64,000 bases of DNA from Pseudomonas sp. GOM6 (GCF_029537485.1 NZ_JARPUS010000005.1:62001-126000); one strand, 5' to 3'; counted from the first letter of the stretch, positions 24,551 to 32,760 are shown. A program made the numbers and translations. Notes: generated from the sequence alone by a model not told the origin.

Positions 24551-25486
24551 ATGAACTACACCAACCCAATCCGCTCTCTGTTCACCGCCGCTGGCGTTGT
24601 TATGCCTGTCAGCGTCGAGGCTCATCTGAACCTCATCGACAAGACTGTTGATGCTGCGCTGGATCTCGCGCTGTCGGCGGATAACGCTGGCTGCAGCGGG
24701 GAGCTGACAGTGGTGGACTCGAAGCAAATGTGCGATCTCACTGACCTGCTCAACCAGGTACGTGACACGCCCGTTGAAGTTTTCGAGACGGGGGCGCCGT
24801 GTCTGGCCGTAGGCCTGACTATTCGCGATCGCTTCGGCGAAGCGGTAGATACCAGCTCGATGCCGATTCCGGTCGGGCAGGTTACTCATGTTTTTGACCT
24901 GGTCTCTGACCTGGTGATCGACAAGCGCCTCGGCCGCACGGTAGATGATCATGTCCAGTCCTTGACTGATTGCATGATCGATTACGGGGTGGTCCAGAAG
25001 CCGGCTGAGAAGCTGACTCCTGCACACTCTGGTACCGCGGTGATCAAGGTGACCCTCAACACTGAGAATGGCGTTCAAGATGCCTACATGGCATCGGCGA
25101 CCGATTCTGAAGGGAAGGGCATCCTGGTGAACTTCGACCAGATCAAGAGCTCTGGCACTGTGTTCTCGGCCGAGGGTTACATGCCCGATGTCAATCGCTA
25201 TGGCTTTGCCGAGTGGGCTACCCAGAAGGGTCTAGTCGATCTGGTAGGGCGCCTGGGTCTGACCCCGAACTTGATGGCTTCCGAGATCAAGAATTCGGGC
25301 GACGACACCGAAGTCATTACGCTCGTCATGCGAGTGCCTGTGACTGCGGTTTACGAAGGCTCCCTGAGCGAGGCAAAAGAGTTCGCCGGTCTACACTGGG
25401 GCAAGCTTTTCGAGTCGCTCCCGGCCAGTGAGCAGGTCGATGTGGTGAACCGCTTCGTGTCTGCCATGAACGGCGTCGACTCCTGA
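24551..25486 (+). CDS. Hypothetical protein (311 aa)
   Basis: Unrecognised acidic soluble protein starting MNYTNPIRSLFTAAGVVMPV. Three parts can be guessed: a helical N-terminal 80 residues, a middle with ICVGLTIRDRFGEAVDT-like strands and two DLVxD helices (residues 85-150), and a C-terminal beta-rich region with TAVIKVTLNTENGVQDA. No catalytic motif seen. AAGGAG lies eight bases before the ATG. Followed by a G/C hairpin GCAGGC...GCCTGC enclosing GCCCCC/GGGGGC (25521-25549). Confidence 0.62.
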   Translation: MNYTNPIRSLFTAAGVVMPVSVEAHLNLIDKTVDAALDLALSADNAGCSGELTVVDSKQMCDLTDLLNQVRDTPVEVFETGAPCLAVGLTIRDRFGEAVDTSSMPIPVGQVTHVFDLVSDLVIDKRLGRTVDDHVQSLTDCMIDYGVVQKPAEKLTPAHSGTAVIKVTLNTENGVQDAYMASATDSEGKGILVNFDQIKSSGTVFSAEGYMPDVNRYGFAEWATQKGLVDLVGRLGLTPNLMASEIKNSGDDTEVITLVMRVPVTAVYEGSLSEAKEFAGLHWGKLFESLPASEQVDVVNRFVSAMNGVDS

Positions 25487-25636
25487 CCTGAAACAAGCTC
25501 GCCCTCGCAATGGGGGCGATGCAGGCATAGCCCCCGAAAGGGGGCCTGCTTCCCCTCACTTCCCCACGCTTACCCCCGACGACGAGTCGCCATCCCTAAC
25601 GCTGGTTAGGCATGGCCATTCCATGAGGAAACTTCC

Positions 25637-25954
25637 ATGAGTCAAATCACCTGTTTGCTGCAGCAGCTGGGCGCTCACCTGGCGTCGATAACCGCGGTGG
25701 AGCCGGCCAAGGCAGTGCCGAGTTTTCGCGAGATGCAGGGTTTCACGAAAGTCGTCCCTGTTGCCCTCGCATCAGCTGAGGATATCCGTGACGGATTCGC
25801 AAAATCCCTGGCCCTTTCGGTCATCACGCCGGAGGGCCGGGGCCCTGCATTTGAGCGCTGGGTTCCCGGCCTGAGAAGCCTGGGCCTGGTATCCGAGGCG
25901 GATGCTCTTGAGCGCGACCTGAATCAGGTTCGTCAGGTCCTGCTCCAGGCCTAG
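25637..25954 (+). CDS. Hypothetical protein (105 aa)
   Basis: Small helical protein, MSQITCLLQQLGAHLASITA at the N-terminus, with a conserved-looking ALERDLNQVRQVLLQA C-terminal helix. Its upstream region (25590-25636) is a divergent leader with hairpin CCTAAC-GCTG-GTTAGG and GAGGAAAC before the start. No family recognised. Confidence 0.55.
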   Translation: MSQITCLLQQLGAHLASITAVEPAKAVPSFREMQGFTKVVPVALASAEDIRDGFAKSLALSVITPEGRGPAFERWVPGLRSLGLVSEADALERDLNQVRQVLLQA

Positions 25955-26005
25955 CCCGGAGGCTTCAATAGCCTTGTCTTGGGCGGGGCATTGGTTGAGA
26001 ATAAA

Positions 26006-26138
26006 GATTCTTGCCTACCTCGATGTCGAGGTTGGAAAGCTAGCTGCAGACGCAGCACCTACTGGCCGTCCGGCCGCAACCCACGGGGGTGTCTATCCCC
26101 TTGGGGAAAGCACCCTCTATATCCCTGAGGAGTGCCTT
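26006..26138 (+). promoter_or_regulatory. Structured leader, long form, of the gene at 26139
   Basis: Hairpin A (26008-26040): CCTCG-ATGT-CGAGG, followed by GGAAAG. Hairpin B (26042-26058): AGCTGC-AGAC-GCAGCAC. CGGCCGTCCGGCCG hairpin. Hairpin C: CCCACGGGGGT/ATCCCCTTGGGG. Hairpin D pairs CACCCTC with GAGGAGTG. Confidence 0.75.
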
Positions 26139-26690
26139 ATGAAATACCTACCCTACGATGCATCCCTGGAGCTCTTCGCCCATCTGCGTAAGGCAATGGG
26201 TGGGCTTGGTTATAGCCCTGAAGTTCACCCAGTCCTTCAGTGCATCACTGGTCTGCTGTACCTGCATCAGCAGGCATGCGTGATGGAAGACGCTGAGCGA
26301 GAGCCGATCATTGCCGGCCTTGTGCAAGCAATCTGCCCGCTCAACGCTAATGGCCTGTTCGAGATGGTGCTTTTGCCAGCTCTTCAGCAGAAAGCTTTGG
26401 TCTCTGAAGCGATCGAGCTATCCCGGCTTGCCGTTGATCTTCGCTCGCTGATGGCTGAGCTGGTCGCTAATCCGGTTGTTGCCCAGGTCAATGACGTGAA
26501 GCAGCAGCTGCAGGACCGTTTCGGCGACAACGACGATATCCAGCATGCCTTCGATGACATGGTCCTGGATTCGCTCTGTAACGAGGCATCCAACATCAAC
26601 AACCAGGGCATGGATCACCAGATCAAGGCCTTGTTGGGTGTCGGGTTCTCCGTGCAGAACATCGTCGACAGCATTGATCAGAAAATCTAA
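26139..26690 (+). CDS. Hypothetical helical protein (183 aa)
   Basis: Unrecognised and almost all helical: MKYLPYDASLELFAHLRKAM, LLYLHQQACVMEDAEREPII, LVANPVVAQVNDVKQQLQDR. The C-terminal segment HQIKALLGVGFSVQNIVDSI looks like a UBA-like or short helical-bundle end. GAGGAG is eight bases before the chosen ATG. The stop codon overlaps the following leader. Confidence 0.6.
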   Translation: MKYLPYDASLELFAHLRKAMGGLGYSPEVHPVLQCITGLLYLHQQACVMEDAEREPIIAGLVQAICPLNANGLFEMVLLPALQQKALVSEAIELSRLAVDLRSLMAELVANPVVAQVNDVKQQLQDRFGDNDDIQHAFDDMVLDSLCNEASNINNQGMDHQIKALLGVGFSVQNIVDSIDQKI

Positions 26691-26748
26691 ACCCCACCGG
26701 GGCTTTCCAGCCCCCTTCGGGGCTGGTGCCTCGCTCAACTGGAGCACC
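26689..26748 (+). promoter_or_regulatory. Structured leader, short form, of the gene at 26749
   Basis: Hairpin C: CCCCACCGGGGCT/AGCCCCCTTCGGGG. Hairpin D: GGTGCCTC...TGGAGCACC, the Shine-Dalgarno site inside a perfect GGTGC/GCACC clamp that reaches the start codon. Confidence 0.78.
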
Positions 26749-27210
26749 ATGATGAATACAGCAAAAGACCATGCCAAAGCCTTGGCTGAGTTCGGTAGTG
26801 TGAAGGCCGGCGCAGACTTCAACGGCCTGCAGGTCGTGAAGTTCTGGTTCAACGGTCGTCGCCATGAGGTCGTGATCGGGACGCCGAACTGCGAGCGCAT
26901 TCGCGCCTGCTACAACGGTTCGACCGAGGACTTCGAGCGCGGCTGTGTTTCTCGTATTGGCACTGTCAGCTACGAGAACCAGCAAGCACCTGGTGATGAT
27001 GTCGTGGCTTTCCTCAATCGCTGGCGCCAAGCCAGTCACGCAGAGTGGTCTGCGCGAATGCTGGAAAACCCCGATCGTTACGGCCACATGAGTCCGGATG
27101 ATCCGGATCTGGTGCCGCCGGCAATCCTGGTGCCTGCGTTCTACGTCCAGGGCAAGGGCTGGCACAAAACGATGGAGGTCGATCAGGCGAAAGCCCTGGC
27201 CGGCCTGTAA
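26749..27210 (+). CDS. Hypothetical protein, tandem paralogue 1
   Basis: A 153-residue protein starting MMNTAKDHAKALAEFGS (two adjacent ATGs are possible). It shares with the next gene a patterned core: EDFERGCVSRIG here and EEFEREVNGKIG there, LENPDRYGHMSP here and LANPERFGHFTP there, and then a WH/WD-x-n-DQAKA/DQVRI C-terminus. The two are therefore diverged tandem duplicates. No known family. The hairpin CCCCGGC-GAAA-GCCGGGG follows the stop. Confidence 0.65.
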   Translation: MMNTAKDHAKALAEFGSVKAGADFNGLQVVKFWFNGRRHEVVIGTPNCERIRACYNGSTEDFERGCVSRIGTVSYENQQAPGDDVVAFLNRWRQASHAEWSARMLENPDRYGHMSPDDPDLVPPAILVPAFYVQGKGWHKTMEVDQAKALAGL

Positions 27211-27280
27211 CGTGGATGCACCCCGGCGAAAGCCGGGGCAACTCCGAGATCACATCCCAATGCCCTGGTATTGGCATGCG

Positions 27281-27400
27281 ATTTCTCGTCCCCGGCATGT
27301 GCTGGGTCGTGAAAGCCAGCTGCAGCTTACGCAGCACTCTCAACCCTCTGGGGCCAGCCGCCCCATTGGGGTGGTCGGCTCCCTTCAACAGGAGCTACAC
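27281..27400 (+). promoter_or_regulatory. Structured leader, long form, of the gene at 27401
   Basis: Hairpin A (27281-27315): TTTCTCG...CCCGGC-ATGT-GCTGGG...CGTGAAAG. Hairpin B (27318-27337): AGCTGC...GCAGCAC. Hairpin C: CCCTCTGGGG/CCCCATTGGGG. Hairpin D: GGCTCCC...GGAGC. Confidence 0.8.
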
Positions 27401-27886
27401 ATGAATTCCCAAGAGATCCACTCGTTCCAGTTCATCTGTTCGTACAGAGGGACCTTCTCCTACCAGGTGCGCTTCAAGGACAACACTACTCGTCGTCTGG
27501 AGATGCGCCGCTGGCGGGACACCCGTTGCGAACACTCGAACTTCTCTCCGGAAGAGTTTGAGCGCGAAGTAAACGGGAAGATTGGGCTGATCGACGTTAA
27601 GTACTTCGATGGTGACACCGAGGCGCTTGTCGTTGCATTCAACCGCTTCTGCTTCCTTGAGCATCAGTCTCAGGTGAATCAGATGCTCGCCAATCCGGAG
27701 CGCTTTGGCCACTTCACGCCAGAGCTCTTCCCGGTGTACGTGGGCGGTGCCTACAACCTGAAGGACCGTCGTTGGGATGTCCTGCATGACTTCGACCAGG
27801 TTCGAATTAAGGCAGGTATTCCAGAGGATAAATGCCTCAACCCTCGTACCAACATGGCAGCCACCCAGCTGTCACTGGTTGCCTAA
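27401..27886 (+). CDS. Hypothetical protein, tandem paralogue 2
   Basis: This 161-residue protein is a diverged duplicate of the gene at 26749: FSPEEFEREVNGKIGLID and MLANPERFGHFTPELFPVYV align with the same positions there. It starts MNSQEIHSFQFICSYRGTFS and has a basic beta-strand region (RRLEMRRWRDTRC). Function unknown. The duplication appears to have included the leader, which here is the long form. Confidence 0.65.
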   Translation: MNSQEIHSFQFICSYRGTFSYQVRFKDNTTRRLEMRRWRDTRCEHSNFSPEEFEREVNGKIGLIDVKYFDGDTEALVVAFNRFCFLEHQSQVNQMLANPERFGHFTPELFPVYVGGAYNLKDRRWDVLHDFDQVRIKAGIPEDKCLNPRTNMAATQLSLVA

Positions 27887-27891
27887 CCCTT

Positions 27892-27950
27892 AACCCATCT
27901 GGGGCCTTTCGCCCCTGTGGGGCGTGGGCCCTCCTTATCGGAGAACGCTC
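27892..27950 (+). promoter_or_regulatory. Structured leader, short form, of the gene at 27951
   Basis: Hairpin C: CCCATCTGGGGC/GCCCCTGTGGGG. Hairpin D: CCCTCCTTATCGGAGA, with CTCC paired to GGAG. Confidence 0.75.
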
Positions 27951-28583
27951 ATGAACTCTTCTCAAACCCTTCTTGTTGCACAGTGGCTGCTGGCAAAAGC
28001 GGGCTCTCGCCTCAAGATCAACAAACCACTGGCCGGCGGTGAAGGCTATGACCGATTCCAGGTTTTCGGACCTGGATGGCGCAAGTCGGTCGTCATGCCT
28101 GTGGTACATCAAACCACGCACGTAGCCATCCTCTCGCTCCTGCGTGAGAGCGGCACTGGCGTGAGAACCTGGCTCTTCAATGGCCAGGCTTCACGAGGCA
28201 TGTCGCAGATTACCCATTACGGGCATAGCGGCGCGGTGACGGTGCGGCATTCCAAGGCAGAACTGCTCCGGATTGCGGGGAATGACCTGTCGACGATGTC
28301 GCGTCCGTTTCAAGACCTGTACCAAGTGGCGCCAGAGTCACTGACCCTTGTGGTCTTTGGGCCTGACGACCATGAGGAGCAGGTTGTGTTGCCGTCCGAG
28401 TCCGATGCTGACCTGCTGGTTGAGGCGTTGTCCTCCACCATTCCGATCAGTGTTGGTAACCGGGTCGAAGCTTTCCAGGGTCTGGTGAAGACCTTCGGTC
28501 TGGACCTGTGCTTCGGCGAGGGTGCTCTGTACGGCTTCATGTTCAGTCGTGAAACCCAGAAGGCCTCCAAGTTGGCGGCCTGA
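27951..28583 (+). CDS. Hypothetical protein (210 aa)
   Basis: Unrecognised protein opening MNSSQTLLVAQWLLAKAGSR. It has an N-terminal helix, then a beta-rich region (FQVFGPGWRKSVVMPVV, THVAILSLLRESGTGVRTWL) and an acidic second half with LTLVVFGPDDHEEQVVLPSE. Ends a cluster: a strong hairpin with a T-rich tail follows. Confidence 0.6.
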   Translation: MNSSQTLLVAQWLLAKAGSRLKINKPLAGGEGYDRFQVFGPGWRKSVVMPVVHQTTHVAILSLLRESGTGVRTWLFNGQASRGMSQITHYGHSGAVTVRHSKAELLRIAGNDLSTMSRPFQDLYQVAPESLTLVVFGPDDHEEQVVLPSESDADLLVEALSSTIPISVGNRVEAFQGLVKTFGLDLCFGEGALYGFMFSRETQKASKLAA

Positions 28584-28589
28584 TGGCTT

Positions 28590-28614
28590 GAAAGCCCCCC
28601 TCGCGGGGGCTTTC
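28590..28614 (+). terminator. Probable terminator
   Basis: GAAAGCCCCC-CTCGC-GGGGGCTTTC, a 10-bp stem, followed by TCTCGTTCC; seven bases after the stop at 28583. Confidence 0.65.
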
Positions 28615-28644
28615 TCTCGTTCCATGCATCTGCTGTTCGCCTTG

Positions 28645-28809
28645 TCCCGTCTGGTTGCAACGCCGGCGATACACCGGCAGAATTGATGCAGCTCTTGTGT
28701 CGCCGTGCGGTGATGCAGGCCACTAGCTGATTCCAGCACTTTCTTTCACCCACCGGGGCTACCTTCCCCGATGGGGCATGTAGCTCCAGCATTTACTTAG
28801 GAGCTTCAC
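28645..28809 (+). promoter_or_regulatory. Structured leader, long form, of the gene at 28810
   Basis: GCCGGC-GATA-CACCGGC hairpin (28662-28679), a CGCC-GTGC-GGTG hairpin in the hairpin A position, hairpin B (28725-28739; AGCTG-ATTC-CAGCAC), hairpin C (CCCACCGGGG/CCCCGATGGGG) and hairpin D (TAGCTCC...TAGGAGCT). Confidence 0.68.
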
Positions 28810-29376
28810 ATGCATAACCAATCTCCAGTCTCCGTAGAAACCAATCGATCTGTGACTTCGCGGCTCACTGATTCGCCTGTAGAAGTCACCTTGCCATCTG
28901 GTGAGTTGGCGTCTTGGAAGATCAGTCAAAACCTGACTGACCGTTGGGGGGATTTGAATGCCTTCATGAGCCCAAACGAGGCATATCAGTTGCTTGCGGC
29001 TGATGGTGCGCTTTTCGAATCGCTTCAGGCTCAGATGTGCGAAGAGACCACTTTCATCGTTCGTAAGGAAGGCCAGTTCGGGATCTTGTACGAGCTCGAA
29101 TTCTGCACCCAGCATTCTGAGGTGGCTGTGATAGGTGAAGATGACCCTGACCTGCAAAGCCGCCTGCAGGAATACATGACCGAGGAAGAAAGTAAGGCCC
29201 GTCTGCAGACGGCAATTGCTGAACTTGCCCCGAAGTTTCCTGGTGTGGAGTTTTGCCTCCCTCCTCGTGAAGAAATGATCGAAGAGCGACTTGGCATGTG
29301 GGCCTTTGTTCCGAATGGACATCTCAATGACGTTCAGTCTCAGGTTCTAGCTGAGGCCATGTACGAGTACTACTGA
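28810..29376 (+). CDS. Hypothetical acidic protein (188 aa)
   Basis: Unrecognised. MHNQSPVSVETNRSVTSRLT starts a protein with an N-terminal beta region (VTLPSGELASWKISQNLT), a helix-rich middle and a C-terminal LPPREEMIEERLGMWAFVPN. Strongly acidic. TAGGAG lies seven bases upstream. Confidence 0.6.
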   Translation: MHNQSPVSVETNRSVTSRLTDSPVEVTLPSGELASWKISQNLTDRWGDLNAFMSPNEAYQLLAADGALFESLQAQMCEETTFIVRKEGQFGILYELEFCTQHSEVAVIGEDDPDLQSRLQEYMTEEESKARLQTAIAELAPKFPGVEFCLPPREEMIEERLGMWAFVPNGHLNDVQSQVLAEAMYEYY

Positions 29377-29406
29377 CCTGGCGCTTGTTTCAGGTGTCGC
29401 AATTTA

Positions 29407-29472
29407 AAACCTACCTCGCGGGGTCCTATCCCCTGTGGGGTTAGGCCCTGCTCCAAACCCTGGAGCACTGTA
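29407..29472 (+). promoter_or_regulatory. Structured leader, short form, of the gene at 29473
   Basis: Hairpin C: CTCGCGGGGT-CCTAT-CCCCTGTGGGG. Hairpin D: TGCTCCA...TGGAGCA, seven paired bases including the Shine-Dalgarno site. Confidence 0.75.
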
Positions 29473-30033
29473 ATGAACATTGAAAACCTCAAGTGGGACC
29501 TATCTACCCTGTATACCTTCTGGGAGATGCTGGGGGACATCCCAACCACGAATGACGATTCGAACGATGAAACCGGCCCTGATTGCATCGAGGAGCCCTT
29601 TCTGCATTTTCCGATCGGTACTCACCGAGAGGAAATTTGGCACTGGTTCGAGTCGGTCAATCAGCGTTTCGTTGTGGGGGAAGTGATGGAGGGCATGCGC
29701 CTGAAACCACTTACGTCACGCGCTGGTAAGTACCCTGTGTTTGATCGCAATGGAGTGCAGCTGTGCGTTGGTGACAAGTTGAAGGCCCAAATCTGCACCG
29801 GTCGGTATGGGCAGGTGGCAGTCTTTGACTTCGATGTGAATGTGCCCCACGCCATGTATGGCCAGTTAATTGCGCAGACACCGACCGGCGTGGTTACCTG
29901 CCACTTCCAATGGCTGGGGAAGCCTGATATCCCCGTCGATATCGGCTACTACAAGCACGCGGACTACGAGCATGGCCATGAAACCTGGGTTGAGGTTGTT
30001 GCCCGGACTGCGGCTTTGCCTGCTAGCGATTGA
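29473..30033 (+). CDS. Hypothetical protein (186 aa)
   Basis: The N-terminal third contains FPIGTHREEIWHWFESVNQRF, a segment I recognise as recurring in plasmid and phage hypothetical proteins (helix with a Trp pair). The second half is beta-rich (KLKAQICTGRYGQVAVFDFD, GVVTCHFQWLGK). No enzymatic motif. The stop is followed by a TGGCCACC/GGTGGCCA hairpin at 30043-30064. Confidence 0.62.
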   Translation: MNIENLKWDLSTLYTFWEMLGDIPTTNDDSNDETGPDCIEEPFLHFPIGTHREEIWHWFESVNQRFVVGEVMEGMRLKPLTSRAGKYPVFDRNGVQLCVGDKLKAQICTGRYGQVAVFDFDVNVPHAMYGQLIAQTPTGVVTCHFQWLGKPDIPVDIGYYKHADYEHGHETWVEVVARTAALPASD

Positions 30034-30077
30034 ATAACTGCCTGGCCACCCGATTGGGTGGCCATGGCATTTCAGAG

Positions 30078-30230
30078 TCCTCTTCGGAAAGCCATTCTTT
30101 CCCGAGAAGATTCATCTGCAGACCATGTTGTCTTCAGAGAAACCCAAGCTGACGGGTAGTCAGCACTTTTAACCCTCTGGGGCAATCCGCCCCTGTGGGG
30201 TGGTGCGCTCCAGCAATCTGGAGACACATC
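30078..30230 (+). promoter_or_regulatory. Structured leader, long form, of the gene at 30231
   Basis: TCTTCGGAAAG...CTTTCCCGAGAAGA hairpin (30080-30110), hairpin A (30110-30142; GCAGACC-ATGT-TGTCTTC), hairpin B (30147-30166; AGCTGAC-GGGTA-GTCAGCAC), hairpin C (CCCTCTGGGG/CCCCTGTGGGG) and hairpin D (GTGCGCTCCA...TGGAGACAC). Confidence 0.8.
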
Positions 30231-30779
30231 ATGACTACTCCCAAAACCACCTCTATGGCCCTGCCGCGTCTTGCGGAGGCCGTGCGTGCGGTTCGTGATC
30301 ACTACATTGCTACTGGATTGGCGCCGAGCTACTACGAGATCAACAACGGACAGTGCGAAGACTTCGCCCTGGACCTGATCAAGGAGTTGCGCGGCATCAC
30401 CACCGGTGCTCTGGACCTCTGCAACTTCAACTTCATGACCGGCGTGAACGGTGATGAAAGCGAAAATGAAGTCTGGGACTGGGCTTTGCTCAGTAAGCAT
30501 TGGGGCATAACACCTCCTGCAGGCCTGACCGCCGATGAGATGGATCAGATCGACTTTGGCCAGCATGTCTGGATCAGCGTTGGTCGACTCCACTTTGACG
30601 CTGAATGCCCTCAGGGCGTGGAAAGCTTCTTCGACTTGCCGTTGTTTCGTCGTCCGATCGTTGTGGCCCTTCGCAAGAAGGGGATTGCGGCGGATGAGGT
30701 GCTTCCTGAGGATGTCGTGCCGCCGCCTCTGTGCCCGGTACCGAACCCCTCGGCTGCAGGCCTAGGGAGTGCAGCATGA
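30231..30779 (+). CDS. Hypothetical protein with a Cys-His-Asp arrangement
   Basis: This 182-residue protein has NNGQCEDFALDLIKELRG near residue 40 and, further on, FGQHVWISVGRLHFDAECPQG followed by FFDLPLFRR. The order Cys (before a helix), His (start of a strand), Asp (next strand) is that of papain-like and transglutaminase-like hydrolases, so a cysteine protease, amidase or cross-linking fold is possible. This is my reading from motif order only. The Ala/Pro-rich C-terminus overlaps the next start (ATGA). Confidence 0.6.
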   Translation: MTTPKTTSMALPRLAEAVRAVRDHYIATGLAPSYYEINNGQCEDFALDLIKELRGITTGALDLCNFNFMTGVNGDESENEVWDWALLSKHWGITPPAGLTADEMDQIDFGQHVWISVGRLHFDAECPQGVESFFDLPLFRRPIVVALRKKGIAADEVLPEDVVPPPLCPVPNPSAAGLGSAA

Positions 30780-31222
30780 GTCTGTACACCTACGTCATGG
30801 CGTTAGGTGGCGGTCGATCGATGGTTTATCTGTCGTCGTGCGCTGCCCCGCGCCACCGAATGAAGGTCACTCGTTGTCGAGCGCCTAGCCTGATGATTCA
30901 TGAAGCTGTCCGCATTGCGGCGGCCCAGTGGAGGTCCGGCAAGGTGCGAGCTATTTCCGGTGGCGACCTTCGTCGACTGAAGTATGTCGGGCAGTTCCAG
31001 CCTGGGACTGGTCAGGTTGACCTTTCGGAGCACGAGTATCTGCTGGTCAACGACGGCAGCTACATCGTCAACTCTGGCGCTCACCTTACGGTGGAGTCGC
31101 TGGAGAAGAACCTTTTGTCCTGGTCAAGACTCATGGGAGCGAAAGTTTCCTGGTCGGTACCGAGACAGTTTCAGACTGAAATGGAGCGCAATGCTTTCCT
31201 GGCGGACCTGGTCCCCTGGTAA
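30776..31222 (+). CDS. Hypothetical protein (148 aa)
   Basis: Unrecognised basic protein that starts MSLYTYVMALGGGRSMVYLS. The region VDLSEHEYLLVNDGSYIVNS and a C-terminal SWSRLMGAKVSWSVPRQF are notable but not diagnostic. It has no leader; its ATG overlaps the upstream TGA, so it depends on translation of the Cys-His-Asp protein. Confidence 0.6.
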   Translation: MSLYTYVMALGGGRSMVYLSSCAAPRHRMKVTRCRAPSLMIHEAVRIAAAQWRSGKVRAISGGDLRRLKYVGQFQPGTGQVDLSEHEYLLVNDGSYIVNSGAHLTVESLEKNLLSWSRLMGAKVSWSVPRQFQTEMERNAFLADLVPW

Positions 31223-31248
31223 AGCAAAGTTACTTCTGACAGTTCATC

Positions 31249-31314
31249 AACCCTAGCGGGGCTTCATGTCCCCGTGGTGGGGGCATGGCTTCGCTCTCAT
31301 TTGGAGCATTATCC
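31249..31314 (+). promoter_or_regulatory. Structured leader, short form, of the gene at 31315
   Basis: Hairpin C: CCCTAGCGGGGC...GTCCCCGTGGTGGGGG. Hairpin D: GCTCTC...GGAGC. Nearly identical over about 48 bases to the next leader at 31633. Confidence 0.78.
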
Positions 31315-31620
31315 ATGACGCAAGATTCGAACGCCCCTGAAAACGTCCAATCCGAAAGCCCCGTCCATGGCGAGGTGGTTGTAATTCCACTTTCCCATTT
31401 CATCGGCTCTGGGCGCCTGCCCTGGCTGATCATTGGTCGAGTGCCCAATGATGACGACGATACCGGTTACCTGGTGCTCGCGGATGATGAATCCCAGGCC
31501 CAGGAAACTTTCAAGGATCAGCTGCACGATGACGCGGGAAATGATGAGGAGGAGCGAGCCAATATCGCTGAGAAGTATGACTCCGACACCTTCATCACTA
31601 CTTCGCAACTGCTGACCTAA
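31315..31620 (+). CDS. Hypothetical acidic protein (101 aa)
   Basis: Short acidic protein: N-terminal Ser/Glu/Asn-rich tail, then VVVIPLSHFIGSGRLPWLII, GYLVLADDESQAQETFKDQL, and an acidic helical end. No family recognised. Its leader and the following one are recent duplicates, but the proteins are unrelated in sequence. Confidence 0.58.
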   Translation: MTQDSNAPENVQSESPVHGEVVVIPLSHFIGSGRLPWLIIGRVPNDDDDTGYLVLADDESQAQETFKDQLHDDAGNDEEERANIAEKYDSDTFITTSQLLT

Positions 31621-31632
31621 GTACCAACCCAA

Positions 31633-31700
31633 AACCCTAGCGGGGCTTCATGTCCCCGCGGTGGGGGCATGGCTTCGCTCTCTACTGAAGGAGTTAAACC
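31633..31700 (+). promoter_or_regulatory. Structured leader, short form, of the gene at 31701
   Basis: Same sequence as the leader at 31249 through hairpin C apart from one base, then a different distal arm: CTCTCTACTGAAGGAG. The GGTGGGGG/GTCCCC pairing is kept. Confidence 0.78.
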
Positions 31701-32444
31701 ATGTCTCAAACCACTCTCAGCAAGAACGTGAAGGCCATCGAAGAGCGTGCCACGCATACCATTCTGGCGGCCTTGCGCCACTGGCAACGCACCTCGCATG
31801 TGATGGAGCTCGACGAAATCGCCAGTAATGGTGGTGAAGTCGAGCCCCTGTATGACCATGAGATCGATGATCTTTGTGAACTCATCAACGGCGAGCTGTA
31901 CTTGCCTGCAGATGATGTGAGTGAGCCTCAAAACACCCATGTCAGCGATCTGCTGTTCGTGGGCTGTGCAGAGGTGCGGCAGTGGCTGATTGCAGCACTC
32001 TTCTTCTGGCGACAGGAGGGGCAGTGTGATCCGGTCAACCGTACTGACGGCATTCATGCCATTGCGACGGGTAAGGATCAGTTCACCTCTGCTGCTGAAA
32101 GCGACATCGATGAGCTGCTGATCAAGCTGCATTCTGACCAAGACCCTGCTCAGTTCCTTGGGGACCTGGCCGGTGCGATTGGTGCTGGTGCTGCTAGTCA
32201 TCCAGTTGTCGTCGTCGAACTAAACGGTGGCCTGATTCAGTGCATCCGTTCGAGCACTCCTGTTGATGTGGTCAAGATCGACTACGACACAGAGGGTGCT
32301 GACGAGGACGAACTGACTCAGTTATTCGATGAAGAGGCGGTGGTTTCCATGCGCCATCTCCATGAGCAAGTCACTGGCGGACACGATGGGGTAGACCCTG
32401 AGTTCTGTGAGCAGGTTGTTGAGATCGCTCTGAGCGGCCAATAA
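31701..32444 (+). CDS. Hypothetical protein (247 aa)
   Basis: Unrecognised, acidic, helical first half (KNVKAIEERATHTILAALRH; HEIDDLCELINGELYLPADD). The C-terminal DGVDPEFCEQVVEIALSG shares a GVDPEF-x2-x-VV element with the protein encoded at 33675. No catalytic motif seen. Confidence 0.6.
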   Translation: MSQTTLSKNVKAIEERATHTILAALRHWQRTSHVMELDEIASNGGEVEPLYDHEIDDLCELINGELYLPADDVSEPQNTHVSDLLFVGCAEVRQWLIAALFFWRQEGQCDPVNRTDGIHAIATGKDQFTSAAESDIDELLIKLHSDQDPAQFLGDLAGAIGAGAASHPVVVVELNGGLIQCIRSSTPVDVVKIDYDTEGADEDELTQLFDEEAVVSMRHLHEQVTGGHDGVDPEFCEQVVEIALSGQ

Positions 32445-32452
32445 CCCATTTC

Positions 32453-32517
32453 AAACCCCTGACGGGCATTTACCCCGTCTGGGGTACGTGCCTGTCCTCT
32501 GCACGAGGTACAGCGCG
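32453..32517 (+). promoter_or_regulatory. Structured leader, short form, of the gene at 32518
   Basis: Hairpin C: CCCCTGACGGG-CATTTA-CCCCGTCTGGGG. Hairpin D: CTGTCCTC-TGCAC-GAGGTACAG, in which GAGG, the likely Shine-Dalgarno site, is paired. Confidence 0.72.
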
Positions 32518-32760
32518 ATGAATCCCATTATTCAGGCTTCTAGCTTGATGGGCCGGCGAAAGATCATGCGTCGGGCAACGGCTAAATCGGCGGAATCGAC
32601 AGTCTTCCTTTGGGAGCTGGACGATGGGGCAACACTGGAGCTTGTCCGTTCGGGCACGTTCAAGAGTTGCCGGGAGCGAGGCGAAGGCTTTGACAGCTTG
32701 CTGGCTTACTACCAGCGAGGTCACTGCCGAGTCTTCAGTCCGAACTCGCACGCCGCATAG
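32518..32760 (+). CDS. Small basic hypothetical protein (80 aa)
   Basis: MNPIIQASSLMGRRKIMRRA opens an 80-residue basic protein; the second half (STVFLWELDDGATLELVRSG) is predicted to be beta-rich. No family recognised. A CTCTCCC/GGGAGAG hairpin (32812-32829) follows. Confidence 0.55.
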   Translation: MNPIIQASSLMGRRKIMRRATAKSAESTVFLWELDDGATLELVRSGTFKSCRERGEGFDSLLAYYQRGHCRVFSPNSHAA

